Assembly: GCA_034168985.1 (NCBI GenBank)
Contig: JAXFJE010000031.1
Span: forward strand, 43,085 to 107,084
Source of the DNA: JALEVB01 sp022768265
Lineage (GTDB): Bacteria > Bacillota_I > Bacilli_A > Erysipelotrichales > Erysipelotrichaceae
Direction: 5' to 3'
DNA length: 64,000 nt
Below are positions 1 through 8,205 of the stretch, piece after piece (within the stretch, counting starts at the first letter, position 1; every line of letters starts with the position of its first letter). The translations under genes were made by a program, and so were the position numbers. The notes below the pieces were generated by a model. That model did not search any database and was not told where the DNA came from. It worked only from the letters and a program-made list of their open reading frames with translations.

Positions 1-1719
1 ATGATGGAAATGGTTTTAAAAGGTATCGCAGCATCACAGGGGATTGCAATCGCAAAAGTATATAAATTACAACAACCTGTCTTAACGATCACTAAACAAA
101 GTGCAAATGTTGAAGAGGAGCTAGCTAAACTAGATGCCGCTTTTGCAAAAACGATTAGTGATATCGAAGCAATCAAAGAAAGAGCTTCAGCTAACTTATC
201 AGAGGAAGAATTAGCAATTTTTGATGCTCATCTAATGATGGCTAATGACCCTGAAATGAAAGGTCAGATCGAACAAATGATCAAAGATGAAAGCATCAAT
301 GCTGAATTTGCTACGCAAGAAGTTGCTAATATGATGGTAGCAATGTTTGAAAGCATGGACAATGATTACTTCAAAGAAAGAGCAGCTGATGTTAAGGATG
401 TTACTTTTAGATTACAATGCAATATCGTCGGAGCTATTATTCCTGATCTAACAGCAATTGATGAAGAAGTAGTTATCGTTGCCGAAGATCTAACACCTTC
501 TGATACAGCACAATTGAACAAAACTTATACTAAAGGTTTTGCAACAGCCATCGGTGGAAGAACTTCACACAGTGCAATCATGGCTAGATCTTTAGAAATT
601 CCAGCTGTTGTTGGTTGTAAAGAAATCTTAGAAAGTGCTAATCACGGGGATATGTTGATCCTTGATGCCGTTGATGGCAAAGTGATCATTGCACCTACTG
701 ATGAAGAAGTTGCTGAATATACAGCTAAACAAGCTAAATTCTTAGAAGAAAAAGAAGCTTTGAAAGTATTAGTTAATCAAAAAAGCGTGACTGTTGATGG
801 TCATGAAGTAGAACTTGCTGGCAACATCGGAACTCCAAAAGATGTTGAAGGTGTATTGACTAATGGCGGTGAAGGTGTTGGTTTATACCGTACAGAATTC
901 TTATATATGGATTCTGAAACAGACTTCCCTTCGGAAGATGAACAATACGAAGCTTATAAGACCGTATTAGAAAGAATGAATGGTAAGAAAGTTGTTATCA
1001 GAACTTTGGATATCGGTGGAGATAAACGCTTAAATTACTTCACATTCCCAGAAGAAATGAACCCATTCTTAGGATATCGTGCTATCAGATTATGTTTAGA
1101 TCGTACAGATATCTTTAGAACTCAATTAAGAGCATTGATCAGAGCTAGTGCTTATGGACGTCTTTGCATCATGTTCCCAATGATCGCAACATTGAATGAA
1201 TTTAGAAATGCTAAAGCAATCTTTGAAGAAGAAAAAGCTAAATTAGTTGCAGAAGGCGTTAAGATCGGCGATAAGATCGAAGTTGGTATGATGATTGAAA
1301 TTCCAGCCGCTGCAGTATTAGCAGATAAATTTGCTAAAGAAGCTGATTTCTTCTCCATCGGTACTAATGACTTGGTACAATACTCTATGGCTGCTGACCG
1401 TATGAGCGAAAAAGTTTCTTACTTATATCAACCATTGAATCCATCATTATTACGTTTGATCAAAATGGCAATTGATGGTGCCCATAAAGAAGGTAAATGG
1501 TGTGGTATGTGTGGAGAAATGGCTGGCGATGAACTAGCTGCTCCAGTATTACTAGGTCTTGGTCTTGATGAATTCTCAATGAGCGCATCAAGCATCTTAA
1601 GAGCTCGTAAGATGATCAGATCATTATCAAAAGCAGAAATGACAGACTTAGCAGCAAAAGCTATCGAAATGGAAACGATGGATGATGTTGTTGAACTTGT
1701 TAAAAATAGCTTAAAATAA
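1..1719 (+). CDS. ptsI: Phosphoenolpyruvate-protein phosphotransferase (PTS enzyme I)
   Basis: Cytoplasmic first enzyme of the PTS: it takes phosphate from PEP onto a histidine and passes it to HPr. The phosphohistidine motif GGRTSHSAIMARS is present with the active His at about residue 190. The PEP-binding TIM barrel follows, with RTLDIGGDK, GTNDLVQY and a late CGMCGEMAGD containing the catalytic Cys region. The 572 residues match full-length enzyme I. The reading frame opens at base 1, so the true start is uncertain: Met codons at 1, 4 and 10 are possible, and upstream sequence is not visible. ptsH may lie just upstream, but this cannot be seen. A strong terminator follows, so this ends a transcription unit. 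Confidence 0.97.
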   Translation: MMEMVLKGIAASQGIAIAKVYKLQQPVLTITKQSANVEEELAKLDAAFAKTISDIEAIKERASANLSEEELAIFDAHLMMANDPEMKGQIEQMIKDESINAEFATQEVANMMVAMFESMDNDYFKERAADVKDVTFRLQCNIVGAIIPDLTAIDEEVVIVAEDLTPSDTAQLNKTYTKGFATAIGGRTSHSAIMARSLEIPAVVGCKEILESANHGDMLILDAVDGKVIIAPTDEEVAEYTAKQAKFLEEKEALKVLVNQKSVTVDGHEVELAGNIGTPKDVEGVLTNGGEGVGLYRTEFLYMDSETDFPSEDEQYEAYKTVLERMNGKKVVIRTLDIGGDKRLNYFTFPEEMNPFLGYRAIRLCLDRTDIFRTQLRALIRASAYGRLCIMFPMIATLNEFRNAKAIFEEEKAKLVAEGVKIGDKIEVGMMIEIPAAAVLADKFAKEADFFSIGTNDLVQYSMAADRMSEKVSYLYQPLNPSLLRLIKMAIDGAHKEGKWCGMCGEMAGDELAAPVLLGLGLDEFSMSASSILRARKMIRSLSKAEMTDLAAKAIEMETMDDVVELVKNSLK

Positions 1720-1740
1720 TAAGTAAAATAGTATAAAATA

Positions 1741-1770
1741 AAGAGTGTGTTTCAAACACACTCTTTTTTA
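1741..1770 (+). terminator. Rho-independent terminator after ptsI
   Basis: Perfect inverted repeat AGAGTGTG/CACACTCT around TTTCAAA, followed by six T. It separates ptsI from the glycosyltransferase genes. Confidence 0.9.
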
Positions 1771-1781
1771 AGGTGATGATG

Positions 1782-2252
1782 ATGAAAAAAGTGATATTTA
1801 TTTCTTCGACAGGTGGGCATTTAGTAGAGTTATTGCAGTTAAAGCCCTTGTTTTCTAAGGTTAATGCTTATCTGATTACAGAAAAAACCAAATCAAATGA
1901 AGATCTTAAACAACAAATTGAGGTGCCAATCGGTTATTTAGCTTATGGAACCAAGAAACATCTATTTAGTTATTTATTTATCTTTGCGTTTAATATCTTG
2001 AAGTCTTTATATTATTTTATAAAATTTAGACCAGATGCCATCGTGACCACAGGTACCCATACGGCTGTGCCGATGTGCTATATTGCTCATTTTTTTAAGA
2101 AAAAGGTCATTTGGATCGAAACTTTTGCCAATAGTAAAAGCCCAACCGAAGCTGGACGAATGGTATATAAAATTGCTGATACCTTCATCGTTCAATGGGA
2201 ATCGATGTTAGAGTTTTATCCAGATGCGATCGTAGGAGGTGCCATTTTCTAA
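1782..2252 (+). CDS. Alg14/PssD/Cps14F-type glycosyltransferase subunit
   Basis: Membrane-anchoring half of a two-protein glycosyltransferase of the Alg13/Alg14 type, which moves a sugar from a UDP-sugar to a lipid-linked acceptor. The N-terminus IFISSTGGHLVELLQL is the family signature. A hydrophobic stretch follows (LFIFAFNILKSLYYFI), then IVTTGTHTAVPMCYIAHFF and KVIWIETFA, as in capsule proteins Cps14F/PssD. Four possible start codons lie in a row (GTG 1773, ATG 1776, 1779, 1782); AAGGTG at 1770-1775 acts as the Shine-Dalgarno, so ATG 1782 fits best. The stop overlaps the start of the Alg13-like partner. The sugar and acceptor cannot be told from sequence. Confidence 0.85.
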   Translation: MKKVIFISSTGGHLVELLQLKPLFSKVNAYLITEKTKSNEDLKQQIEVPIGYLAYGTKKHLFSYLFIFAFNILKSLYYFIKFRPDAIVTTGTHTAVPMCYIAHFFKKKVIWIETFANSKSPTEAGRMVYKIADTFIVQWESMLEFYPDAIVGGAIF

Positions 2253-2728
2253 TGATATTAGTAACCCTAGGGACACAAGATAAGCATTTTACCCGCTTGA
2301 TTGCCATGGTTGATGAGCTTATCAAAGATGGTACGATCCAAGATGAAGTCTTTGTGCAAGCAGGATCAACGGCTTATCAAAGCGATAAGATGCAGATCTT
2401 TGATTATATCGATATGGAAAGCTATGAAAAATTATTAGCTCAATGTGATGTTTTGATCACGCATGGTGGTGTTGGGACGATCTTATCAGCCTTAAAAGAT
2501 GGCAAGATCGTTATCGGTGTGGCAAGAGAAGCGCGCTATAAAGAACATCACAATGATCATCAAAAAGAAATCATTGATAGTTTTAGCACGCAAGGCTTGA
2601 TCTTGAAGGCTGAAGATGTTGCTAGTTTAAAGATGGCTTTAGCAAAAGCCAAAACCTTTGAACCTAAGCCTTTTGTCAGCAACAATGAAAATTTTATCAA
2701 ATTGATCAGTAAGGAGTTAGGAATATGA
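2252..2728 (+). CDS. Alg13/PssE/Cps14G-type glycosyltransferase catalytic subunit
   Basis: Catalytic UDP-sugar-binding half of the split glycosyltransferase (Glyco_tran_28_C fold). MILVTLGTQ at the N-terminus and LLAQCDVLITHGGVGTILSAL, the nucleotide-sugar binding loop, mark it. The 158-residue length is usual for Alg13/PssE. Start ATG 2252 is chosen because AGGAGGT lies at 2234-2240 and the protein aligns from MILVTLG; an in-frame upstream start would overlap the partner needlessly. Its start shares a base with the stop of the Alg14-like gene, and its stop overlaps the next gene by ATGA, so the three are co-translated. The product probably feeds a surface polysaccharide or glycolipid. Confidence 0.87.
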   Translation: MILVTLGTQDKHFTRLIAMVDELIKDGTIQDEVFVQAGSTAYQSDKMQIFDYIDMESYEKLLAQCDVLITHGGVGTILSALKDGKIVIGVAREARYKEHHNDHQKEIIDSFSTQGLILKAEDVASLKMALAKAKTFEPKPFVSNNENFIKLISKELGI

Positions 2729-3483
2729 AATTATTAGCGTCTGATTATGATGGAACACTGAGGATGCAAGATAAGGTGGATGTAGCGGTCATTGAAGCAA
2801 TCAAAGCTTTTCAAGCAGCAGGTAATATTTTTGGAATTGCTACGGGAAGATGCATAGATCTAGTTAAATGCGAACTAGATGGTCAAAATATTCCGTATGA
2901 TTTCATCATCGGTAATAATGGTGGTACCATCATTGATAAAAATGGCAAGTTGTTAGAGAATAACTTATTGGATACAGAAATTGCTAAAAAGATCTTGCAG
3001 ATCTTAGGAAGCTTCAAGCCAGATCAATTAGGAGTCAGCGATGGGTTGACCTATGCCACCAATTACCCGATGCTAGAAACCTTGATGCCTTCATTACGTT
3101 TTTATGATTATCAAAAACCAGATGTCTTAAAAGTGATCGCCAAAGGGGATATCACTTCGATCTTTGTATATTTCAAAGATTTTCATAAGAAACAAAAGGC
3201 GATGGCCGCTATCAAAGGTTTGATCGAGAATCTAGCTTGTTCCACTAATGATGAAATGATATCTGTTTGTAATAAAGGAATCAATAAACAATATGGGGTA
3301 GCAACGATTGCAAAATATTTCAATGTCGATGAGGTATATGTCATCGGAGATGATTATAATGATGTGGAAATGGTCGCTCATTATCATGGCTTTACCGTGG
3401 AAAGAGCGAATAAAATGATCAAAAAAATAGCTTCCAAACAATTTAAAGATGTTAAGGAAGCTATTGAATATCTAATGGGCTAA
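2725..3483 (+). CDS. HAD-superfamily Cof-type phosphatase
   Basis: Haloacid-dehalogenase hydrolase of the Cof/YwpJ branch, predicted to dephosphorylate small sugar or coenzyme phosphates in the cytoplasm. Motif I DYDGTL is at residues 7-12, motif II is IATGR, and motif IV is VIGDDYNDVEM near residue 210. A C2-type cap lies between motifs II and III. At 252 residues it is a normal length. It is coupled to the glycosyltransferase pair by an ATGA overlap, which may mean that it handles a phosphorylated sugar from the same pathway. The substrate is unknown. A decayed relative is present at 15286. Confidence 0.88.
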   Translation: MKLLASDYDGTLRMQDKVDVAVIEAIKAFQAAGNIFGIATGRCIDLVKCELDGQNIPYDFIIGNNGGTIIDKNGKLLENNLLDTEIAKKILQILGSFKPDQLGVSDGLTYATNYPMLETLMPSLRFYDYQKPDVLKVIAKGDITSIFVYFKDFHKKQKAMAAIKGLIENLACSTNDEMISVCNKGINKQYGVATIAKYFNVDEVYVIGDDYNDVEMVAHYHGFTVERANKMIKKIASKQFKDVKEAIEYLMG

Positions 3484-3507
3484 TTTATTTGCCCGTTTTT
3501 ATTTTTT
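3476..3507 (+). terminator. Terminator between convergent HAD and FemABX genes
   Basis: Short GGGC/GCCC hairpin (3477-3480 with 3491-3494) followed by a T-rich tract. It overlaps the HAD stop codon. The stem is short, so strength is uncertain. Confidence 0.55.
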
Positions 3508-4687
3508 GGGCCCATTTTGCTAATTTATATAAGATCTTGTTGATTGGTAGATCAAATTCTCCTACATATTCGATGACATAAGGGTGAAAGTTAGCTTTAA
3601 AGGTTGATAAACCATCATTCAAGCTTCCTTCGACCCCACCCATATTGACAAAAGTATATCCTAGATCAAATGAATGTTGGATCTTATACATATATAGTGG
3701 ATACTGTGGGCGAAATGCCTTAAAGTCATCATTACGACCAGCATACAACATTTCGATGTTTTTACCAAAGCCTACCATCAATCCGCCGGCAATCGTGGTT
3801 TCTTGAGGGTACTTTTCGCTAAGCGCTTTGATCTTAGGTAATTCTTTTTCAACATTGTTGATGGTTTGTTGGGCTTTTTTTAAAGCATTATTGGTGGCGT
3901 TTGGATCTTTCAAGGTTGCTTGTGCATTGCATAATTGTTCTTCAAGTTCATGGCAATATTTTGAAGCATCTACCTTGGCTAGATATAGATAGCTATTGTT
4001 GGGGTAGGTAGCCATGATCTTTGCAAAATAGTCATGATTACGTAAGTGGACATTCTTATGTTGTTCGGTCAAGGCGATCATCTTAGAAAAATCAGCCAGT
4101 TCAGCTTGAGAGCATAAACCTACTTTGACATGACGCTTGTTGGCTGCTTTGATTGATTTTATAGTTGATGCAGGGACATCTTTTTCTAATTGTCCAACAA
4201 ATGGCTTGGCCATATGGAAGCGTGGTTGGATCGTTTGCTCGATCTGCATCGTTTGACCTTTATAGATAGCGCCATTAGCTTCAAGGGTTTGGATCGCTTG
4301 TAAAGCTTTGATATCATTTGGAGCGTCTTGGTTATCAAGATGGAAGCGGCGAAGTTCGATGGCAGGATCAAAGCTGATGAATAAACAATGTTTTTTCTTA
4401 GCCCATTTTTTTAATTCTTGGAAAAAGAAATGTACCAAATTTGCATCTTCATAATCCATGATCGGTCCTCGCGGCAGATAGATCATGCAAAAATTAGCAG
4501 GTAAAGGCTTGATCAAAGCTAAAGATGAAGCTACGATCTTGTCGTCTTTAAAAACGCTAACGATATCATGATCCCAATTATCTTTGATCTTGGCCCAATT
4601 GCTCGATTGTAAAAGATTTGATAAGGGATGATTGATGACAAATTGATCGTGTAGGTCGCTAGAAACGTTACTTTTAAAGCAATACAT
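3485..4687 (-). CDS. FemABX-family peptidoglycan bridge aminoacyltransferase
   Basis: Predicted to transfer an amino acid from aminoacyl-tRNA to the stem peptide of lipid II, building the interpeptide bridge. Seen are the tandem GNAT-like halves typical of FemX/MurM, with YLPRGPIMDY in the first half and PLYMYKIQHSFDLGYTFVNMGGVEGS in the second. A charged helical-arm insertion (about residues 245-300, KYCHELEEQL onward) resembles the FemA coiled-coil arm. Its 400 residues are normal for the family. The stop lies two bases from the convergent HAD gene. It has its own promoter and a GAGGTAAG ribosome binding site. The amino acid added is unknown; a single copy here suggests the first residue of a bridge. 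Confidence 0.9.
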   Translation of the reverse strand: MYCFKSNVSSDLHDQFVINHPLSNLLQSSNWAKIKDNWDHDIVSVFKDDKIVASSLALIKPLPANFCMIYLPRGPIMDYEDANLVHFFFQELKKWAKKKHCLFISFDPAIELRRFHLDNQDAPNDIKALQAIQTLEANGAIYKGQTMQIEQTIQPRFHMAKPFVGQLEKDVPASTIKSIKAANKRHVKVGLCSQAELADFSKMIALTEQHKNVHLRNHDYFAKIMATYPNNSYLYLAKVDASKYCHELEEQLCNAQATLKDPNATNNALKKAQQTINNVEKELPKIKALSEKYPQETTIAGGLMVGFGKNIEMLYAGRNDDFKAFRPQYPLYMYKIQHSFDLGYTFVNMGGVEGSLNDGLSTFKANFHPYVIEYVGEFDLPINKILYKLAKWAQKIKTGK

Positions 4688-4711
4688 GAAACTTACCTCT
4701 TTTTTCTTAAT

Positions 4712-4717
4712 ATTATA
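4712..4717 (-). promoter_or_regulatory. -10 box of the FemABX gene
   Basis: TATAAT on the minus strand, 25 bases before the start codon, with the Shine-Dalgarno GAGGTAAG between. No good -35 is seen. Confidence 0.5.
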
Positions 4718-4838
4718 TAGTATAGCTAAAAATAAGGGTTAAAGCAATTATTCTAGCTAAAGCTTTGGTATCTTGTCGTGGGTTAGCATAAAAAAATTTT
4801 ATCTTTTGATGAAAAATACTAGTTTATTTATCATTATG

Positions 4839-4847
4839 TGCTATAAT
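4839..4847 (+). promoter_or_regulatory. Extended -10 promoter of the pyr operon
   Basis: TGCTATAAT is a perfect TGn extended -10. The -35 is poor. It would start transcripts near 4854, leaving a leader of about 105 bases before pyrB that carries the attenuator. Confidence 0.75.
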
Positions 4848-4862
4848 TGTTATGGCTTTAAT

Positions 4863-4946
4863 TAAGTGCGAGACACTTAGAAGGAATTATATATAACATA
4901 ACTATAGGATATATAGGTCTTCGAGTGTACTCGAAGGCCTTTTTTT
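4863..4946 (+). promoter_or_regulatory. Pyrimidine operon attenuator (competing hairpins)
   Basis: Three mutually exclusive pairings are visible. A 5' hairpin pairs TAAGTG (4863-4868) with CACTTA (4874-4879). A terminator pairs GGTCTTCGAG (4916-4925) with CTCGAAGGCC (4930-4939) and ends in seven T (4940-4946). An antiterminator can pair ACACT and GAAG (4873-4877, 4880-4883) with AGTGT and CTTC (4924-4928, 4919-4922), using bases of both other stems. This matches the anti-antiterminator/antiterminator/terminator logic of pyr operon control. The usual PyrR-binding consensus is not obvious, so the sensor is unassigned. Confidence 0.75.
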
Positions 4947-4961
4947 GAGAGGAAATGGAAG

Positions 4962-5834
4962 ATGGAAAACTTATTTAGACTTAAAGATTTGACGGTCGAA
5001 GAAATCAATGATATCTTAGACTTAGCCAACCAATGTAAAGAAGGAAAGTATGACAATTATCTACAAAATAAGATAGTTGCTAATTGCTTCTTTGAACCAA
5101 GTACCAGAACACAATATAGCTTTAATACGGCCCAATTAAAACTGGGAATGAAAGTTATCAGCTTTAACAGCGAAAATAGTTCTTTAAAAAAGGGTGAAAC
5201 CTTTTATGACACCTTGAAAACATTTGAAAGTTTCCAAATTGATGGTTTGGTAATTCGTGATCGTAAAGATCATTATTATGAAGAATTGACCAATATCAAT
5301 ATTCCAATCTTAAATGCCGGTGATGGAGCTAGCGATCATCCTACCCAATCATTATTAGATCTATTGACCATTCGCAATGAATTTGGTCATTTTGCCGGTT
5401 TGAAGATCGCAATCGTGGGTGATATCAAATATTCACGCGTAGCTCATTCTAATATCGAAGTGATGGAACGCTTAGGTATGGAATGCTATGTAAGTGGTCC
5501 AGAAGAATATCGTGAAGAAGGCTATAAGTTCATTGATTTTGATGAAGCTATCGAAAAAATGGATATCATCATGTTACTAAGGGTACAACATGAACGTCAT
5601 GAAGAAAAAATGAAGATTTCTACCGAAGAATATCATCAACGCTATGGCTTGACGATGGAACGTGTCAATAGGATGCCTGCGCATGCAATCATCATGCATC
5701 CAGCGCCATTTAATCGCATGGTCGAAATTGCGGATGATGTCGTAGAATGTTCAAAAAGCCGTATTTTCAAGCAGGTGGAAAATGGGGTCTTGGTAAGGAT
5801 GGCAGCAATCTTAAAAACGATCGGAGGTCTATAA
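4962..5834 (+). CDS. pyrB: Aspartate carbamoyltransferase catalytic subunit
   Basis: Joins carbamoyl phosphate and aspartate to carbamoyl-aspartate, the committed step of UMP synthesis. The carbamoyl-phosphate loop FFEPSTRT (STRT at 47-50) and HPTQ (126-129) are intact, as is the C-terminal HPAPFNR. Its 290 residues are slightly short for the family (about 300-310), with both domains present. No pyrI regulatory-chain gene is nearby, as expected in Bacillota. It is the first gene of an eight-gene pyr operon, directly downstream of the attenuator terminator, so it depends on readthrough. Start ATG 4962 follows GAGAGG. Confidence 0.97.
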   Translation: MENLFRLKDLTVEEINDILDLANQCKEGKYDNYLQNKIVANCFFEPSTRTQYSFNTAQLKLGMKVISFNSENSSLKKGETFYDTLKTFESFQIDGLVIRDRKDHYYEELTNINIPILNAGDGASDHPTQSLLDLLTIRNEFGHFAGLKIAIVGDIKYSRVAHSNIEVMERLGMECYVSGPEEYREEGYKFIDFDEAIEKMDIIMLLRVQHERHEEKMKISTEEYHQRYGLTMERVNRMPAHAIIMHPAPFNRMVEIADDVVECSKSRIFKQVENGVLVRMAAILKTIGGL

Positions 5835-5836
5835 GA

Positions 5837-7120
5837 ATGACAAGGCTTTTTAAAGATGCCAATGTTTTTTATCAAAATAAGTTTATCAATAGTGATTTTT
5901 TGATCGATGATGAAGGTAATTTTATCATCGCTGATCTAATTGACATTCAAGCTGAAGATGTTGATGAGGTCATTGATTGTGCAGGATTAACGGTCATGCC
6001 AGGTTTGGTAGATGTGCATACGCATTTGCGCGAACCAGGTTACAGTTACAAAGAAACGATCAAAACAGCTACTTATTCAGCAGCTAAAGGTGGGTTTACC
6101 ACGGTATTTGCAATGCCTAATCTAAAACCCGCATGCGATAGTTTAGAACATTTACAACTTCAACAAAGCATCATTGATAAGGATGCTTGTATCCATGTCT
6201 ATCCGATCTGTGCTATTACCAAAGATCAAAAAGGGCGTGGAGAACTAGTAGATTTTGCTAGCTTGCATCAAGAATGCTTCCTTTATTCTGATGATGGTGT
6301 TGGTGTACAAGATAAAAACTTGATGGAAGAAGCAATGAAACAATGTGCTAAATATAACAGTGTCATCATCGCTCATTGTGAAGATGAAAGTGAATTAAAA
6401 GGTGGCAGCTTGAATGAAGGTATTGCTTCTAAACGCTTTAATGATGCGGGGATCAATAATGCTAGCGAATATAATGAAGTAATTAGAGATCTTGCTTTAG
6501 CAAAAGAAACTGGTTGTCAATTCCATATCTGTCATATGTCTTGTAAGGAAAGTGTTGAGGCTTTGCGTCAAGCGAAAAAAGAAGGCTTAAATGTCAGTGG
6601 AGAAGTTACTTGTCATCATTTATGCTTAAACGAAGAAGATATCGATGAAGATAATGGTAAATGGAAAATGAATCCACCGCTTAGATCTAAGCAAGATCAA
6701 GAAGCTTTGATCAAAGCTATTCAAGATGGCACCATTGAAGTTATCTGTACAGATAATGCTCCCCATAGTGCCCAAGAAAAAGATTGTGCGATCAAAGATG
6801 CTAAGATGGGCATCGTTTCGATCGAGATTGCCTTTAGTTTGATCTATACCTACTTTGTAAAAAATAAATTATTGACTTTAGAACAAGTTATCAAATTGAT
6901 GAGCTACAATCCTTGCGATATCTTTGGAATCGAAGGGGGAGAGATCAAGAACATGGAAAAAGCCAATTTATGTTTCTTTGATCTAAACGCAAATATCAGA
7001 GTTGATAGCAAAAAATTCGCCTCAATGGGCAAAAGTTGTCCATTTGATGGTAAAATATTAAATGGAAAGTGTGTTATGACCATCGTTGATGGCAACATCG
7101 TTTATCGGGAGGATGTATAA
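5837..7120 (+). CDS. pyrC: Dihydroorotase
   Basis: Cyclises carbamoyl-aspartate to dihydroorotate. It is a class I zinc amidohydrolase: HTHLREPG (metal His at 61 and 63), GGFTTVFAMPN, HCED, CHMS, TCHHL and ICTDNAPHS follow in the usual order. Start ATG 5837 gives 427 residues, the normal length, and follows GGAGG at 5823-5827 by nine bases; an in-frame upstream start inside pyrB would add 30 residues unlike the family. It begins two bases after the pyrB stop and shares one base with carA. Confidence 0.97.
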   Translation: MTRLFKDANVFYQNKFINSDFLIDDEGNFIIADLIDIQAEDVDEVIDCAGLTVMPGLVDVHTHLREPGYSYKETIKTATYSAAKGGFTTVFAMPNLKPACDSLEHLQLQQSIIDKDACIHVYPICAITKDQKGRGELVDFASLHQECFLYSDDGVGVQDKNLMEEAMKQCAKYNSVIIAHCEDESELKGGSLNEGIASKRFNDAGINNASEYNEVIRDLALAKETGCQFHICHMSCKESVEALRQAKKEGLNVSGEVTCHHLCLNEEDIDEDNGKWKMNPPLRSKQDQEALIKAIQDGTIEVICTDNAPHSAQEKDCAIKDAKMGIVSIEIAFSLIYTYFVKNKLLTLEQVIKLMSYNPCDIFGIEGGEIKNMEKANLCFFDLNANIRVDSKKFASMGKSCPFDGKILNGKCVMTIVDGNIVYREDV

Positions 7121-8205
7121 TGGATAGAAAATTAGTTTTAGCTGATGGAAAAGAATTCTATGGTAAAGCTTTTGGTAGTACCAAAGAAGTAATCAGCGAG
7201 GTAGTATTTAACACTTCATGTGTAGGATATCAAGAAATCTTGAGCGATCCTTCATATACAGATCAAATGATCTGTATGACTTACCCATTAATTGGTAATT
7301 ATGGGATCATTGATGAAGATTATGAATCAAAGATCTTTGGGCCAAAGGCCATGATCGTACGTGAATACAATGATAAACCATCAAATTTCCGTTACACCAA
7401 AACCTTAAATGAAGTAATGGAAGAAAATGAAGTAGTAGGATTGACTCATGTCGATACCCGCTATATCACCCGCACGATCCGTGATGAAGGATCGATGCTT
7501 GGAATCATCTGTGATAGCGATGTTCCTGTAGCAGAAGCCTTAGCTAAGATCAAAGCTTATCAACAAGCACATGATCAAATTGCTAAAGTAAGCTGCAAGA
7601 AACGTTGGTATTCACGTTGTGCTAATCCACGTTTTAATGTCGTAGCAATCGACTGTGGTATCAAATATAACATCATTCGTGATCTAAATCGTAATGGTTG
7701 CAATGTAACGATCGTGCCATTTGATACAAGTGCCGAAGAAATCTTGGCCTTAAAACCAGATGGTATCTTCTTATCAAATGGTCCAGGTGATCCGCAAGAT
7801 GTCATGGAAGTTGCTAAGGTCATCAAACAATTACAAGGTATCAAACCGATCTTTGGCATTTGTCTTGGCCATCAATTGATTGCTTTAGCTAATGGCTTTG
7901 AAACTTATAAATTGAAATTTGGACATCGCGGTGCCAATCATCCTGTATTGAATGTCTTAACAGGAAAAATTGAAATTACTAGTCAAAATCACAGTTATGC
8001 CGTTAAAGAAAAAGCTGATCCAAAAGTTAAGATCACACATTATAACTTATTAGATAAAACGGTTGAAGGTCTAGAGATTGAAGATGATTGTTGCTTTAGC
8101 GTGCAATATCATCCGGAAAGTGCTGCTGGACCAGAAGATAGCAAGTATTTATTTGAAAAATTTATAAAATATATGGAACAATTTAAGGAGAAAGACAATG
8201 CCTAG
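7120..8205 (+). CDS. carA: Carbamoyl-phosphate synthase small (glutaminase) subunit
   Basis: Hydrolyses glutamine and channels ammonia to CarB. The N-terminal CPSase domain (FNTSCVGYQEILSDPSY) precedes a class I glutamine amidotransferase domain with SNGPGDP, the nucleophile in GICLGHQL (Cys248) and the His-Glu pair in QYHPESAAGP. Its 361 residues are full length. It overlaps pyrC by one base and carB by eight. Its place inside the pyr operon, with no arginine genes nearby, suggests this copy mainly serves pyrimidine synthesis. Confidence 0.97.
   Translation: MDRKLVLADGKEFYGKAFGSTKEVISEVVFNTSCVGYQEILSDPSYTDQMICMTYPLIGNYGIIDEDYESKIFGPKAMIVREYNDKPSNFRYTKTLNEVMEENEVVGLTHVDTRYITRTIRDEGSMLGIICDSDVPVAEALAKIKAYQQAHDQIAKVSCKKRWYSRCANPRFNVVAIDCGIKYNIIRDLNRNGCNVTIVPFDTSAEEILALKPDGIFLSNGPGDPQDVMEVAKVIKQLQGIKPIFGICLGHQLIALANGFETYKLKFGHRGANHPVLNVLTGKIEITSQNHSYAVKEKADPKVKITHYNLLDKTVEGLEIEDDCCFSVQYHPESAAGPEDSKYLFEKFIKYMEQFKEKDNA

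Noticed and set aside
4852..4896. Leader peptide of 14 codons upstream of pyrB
   Set aside because: Its ATG lies at or before the predicted transcript start, it has no ribosome binding site, and its codons show no bias relevant to pyrimidine control.
5747..5836. Longer pyrC start inside pyrB
   Set aside because: The extra 30 residues do not look like dihydroorotase, and a proper GGAGG site points to the start at 5837.
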